A DNA stretch of 59,640 bases, taken from assembly GCA_033557835.1 (NCBI GenBank), contig JAWQRO010000089.1, forward strand, positions 1 through 59,640, written 5' to 3'. The number at the start of each line of letters is the position of its first letter. The first letter of the stretch is position 1. Below, one piece after another: positions 57,900 to 59,640 of this stretch. The DNA comes from Helochares maculicollis (Eukaryota; Arthropoda; Insecta; Coleoptera; Hydrophilidae). The translations under genes were made by a program, and so were the position numbers. Under the pieces are notes generated by a model. The model was not told the DNA's origin, ran no database searches, and worked only from the letters and a program-made list of their open reading frames with translations.

Positions 57900-59230
57900 C
57901 AATATCAAACTAAATCAAAGAAAGAACAAATATGAATTGCTGAAATAAGAAGAACATGGAGTGCACAAGGATTGGAAGAAGATGGAAATCAAGTCGTGAA
58001 AGTCTTTCAAGAATACAAAACAGATATTCTGGGAACCACTACAAAGAGATGCAAGGGAACGTAATGAATCGAATATGTAGTCCATTGCTGAAGCAAAGTA
58101 AGTACAGAAAAAGTAGAAAAAGAAAGAGGGGAAGCCACATTAAAAGTTGGGAAATATTACACGAAATAATACTAAAGATACACATAAACTGAATGCAAAA
58201 GTAGGCAGAAAACTTAACAATGCGACTAAGGTAAGATTCAGACAAAAGAGTAAAATGATGTGGAAGAAAGATTAATAGAAATATGTAAGTTCAACAACCT
58301 TAAGATTAAAAATGGATTCAATAGATACAAATGTTCGTAGTATTAAAAAATAAGACAACTCCGGACTAACAATAGTGTGTGCTAATAAATAAAGTCATCA
58401 ATAGGACAACCAAAAACATAGGAATCAAAAGAAAATCGTCACGGACTATAGGCTATTAACTATTTATAAAAATAAGTCAGAGAAGATAGAGAAATGAATA
58501 ACGAACAAATTTACATCCAATACCTGCAAGAAGAGTCTAAAAGGAGTTACACAATAGATAGCTAGTAGAAAATACCATCACGAAACAAAAAAATTAGCAT
58601 AAGAAAAAACTAACAAGGAACTGTGTAACAAATAGGTTAGTACATAGAAGAACGAAGATTAGACAATACAAAAGAAAGTGCATAAAATCATGAAAAACGG
58701 GACACCATATGCCATCTAGGCAGAATCAACATTTGAGAATCACAGAAATTGTTAAAATCTCATGGAATTGAATTCAAAACAGAAAATAAACATGCCAAAC
58801 AAAGAAGATAGGACATGTGAAGCGTAGTAAAAAAGCCTAATTACAAAAAGACCAAAGTTTGTGCAAACAAAGAGAAAACAATTGAAAGACAAATACTCCC
58901 GGAACAATCGACAACAATATCTATATGCCAAAACATGGATGATCCCGCCGGACTCGGGGAGGGATGTTTCTGAGTTGTTAATTAGGATAACGTTTCATAG
59001 AGTAAAGATGAAGAAACAAGAGGAGTGGAGCCTAACACTTGTGTAAATATACACTTAACGTCTATATTTAAGAAAAAAGGCCGTACGAAATACGAAACTT
59101 ATAGTGAGATGGGCATCTTCTCATCAATGAGAAAAGATATAGAGCAAACTATTGAAGAACAAGTCAGAATATGTGTTAACAGAAAAACTCGGGGAACATC
59201 TGGCCCGACTTATAGCGGTTAACAGCATTG
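57900..59230 (+). mobile_element. Decayed non-LTR retrotransposon
   Basis: The purine-rich plus strand shows broken LINE motifs in the expected order. EERLIEICKFNNLKIKNGFN (about 58260-58319) matches the ERL--LCE-NNLKI-NG segment of LINE endonucleases, and near 59060-59190 KKKGRTKYETYSEM and EEQVRICVNRK match the IFKKGD---C-NYRGI...E-RIR--VE-KLGE segment at the start of the reverse transcriptase. No long frame is left. Limits are approximate. The short frames at 57956, 58861 and 59025 are pieces of it. Confidence 0.5.
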
Positions 59231-59608
59231 ATCATATTGTTACGATTTCTGTGCTGTATTGTTTTAATCAAATCAAAGAAACGCTCTTATAGTTAGTTAT
59301 ACCCAAATTAGCTTGTCTTTATTGATTTATGTTGCACAAACACTTCATTTCTTTTCAATGGTATAACTATTTCATTTTGACTTGTCAGTCTTGAAATAAT
59401 ACACTTACATGCGATTTTCTTTGGCGCACGCATTTTTTACTTAATTTCAACTTGTCAAACGAAGTGGGCTTTTATAATTCATCTGTTTTATAATGATACT
59501 CCGGTCTTTTGTCGCTTGTTTCAATTCTCAGATTTTCTTTTTAGCAGATAATTTCATTATTGTAATTTAAAAATAAACGTCTCTTCTGACGATGCTTTAA
59601 AAAATAAA

Positions 59609-59614
<6 letters not shown>
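59231..59614. other. Intergenic, nothing recognised
   Basis: AT-rich sequence up to the terminal TA tract, with no coding or repeat signature. Confidence 0.5.

Positions 59615-59640
<26 letters not shown>
59615..59640. repeat. (TA)n microsatellite at right edge
   Basis: Thirteen uninterrupted TA units running into the window end. Confidence 0.9.

Noticed and set aside
1..59640. CRISPR arrays, operons, tRNA or rRNA genes
   Set aside because: No spaced repeats of CRISPR type, no bacterial gene organisation, and no cloverleaf with GTTCRANNC T-arm that I could fold by eye. A covariance-model scan would be decisive for tRNAs and small RNAs.

Overview
The window is insect nuclear DNA: AT-rich, with spliced genes using GT-AG introns, a ZAD-type C2H2 zinc-finger family, an ACP neuropeptide gene known only from arthropods, and many decayed mariner and non-LTR elements. 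The order cannot be fixed from sequence alone. A holometabolous insect, possibly a beetle, is an inference. Exon limits below were read by eye from reading frames, splice consensus and family knowledge. No alignment was run.

Left third (1-16.3 kb): a deleted mariner (911-1816), then three minus-strand units: an orphan first exon of a ZAD zinc-finger gene, a small RBIS-like ribosome-biogenesis gene and TRM5 tRNA methyltransferase. Divergent from TRM5 is a ZAD zinc-finger gene (7513-12955). Its single 3.65 kb intron contains two small single-pass membrane-protein genes, which look like distant paralogs, and one copy of an interspersed repeat. An intronless ATP synthase subunit d-like gene with an unusual lysine-rich tail follows on the minus strand, and it is divergent from a second ZAD gene (14050-16310) that carries an AT-hook.

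Middle (16.3-34 kb): decayed LINE remnants, then an AKH/corazonin-related peptide (ACP) gene with three exons and a clean TATA+Inr promoter. Next come a third ZAD gene with about 15 fingers (23.8-26.6 kb), a mariner with clear terminal repeats, more LINE sequence, and two tandem minus-strand copies of a TMEM216/TMEM80-family ciliary transition-zone gene.

Right half (34-59.6 kb): the exocyst subunit Sec15/EXOC6 is complete in 11 exons (34222-44115). Two of its introns are packed with transposons and a direct duplication. A gene-poor stretch follows, then a complete p53-family gene on the minus strand (48970-54298, with a probable 5' non-coding exon near 56.2 kb). The right edge holds a decayed LINE and a TA microsatellite.

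The genes do not form a pathway. The notable themes are clustered ZAD transcription factors sharing one exon-1/exon-2 architecture, local duplications (ZAD, TMEM216-like, small membrane proteins), genes nested in introns, and a recurring repeat family in both host-gene introns and intergenic DNA.
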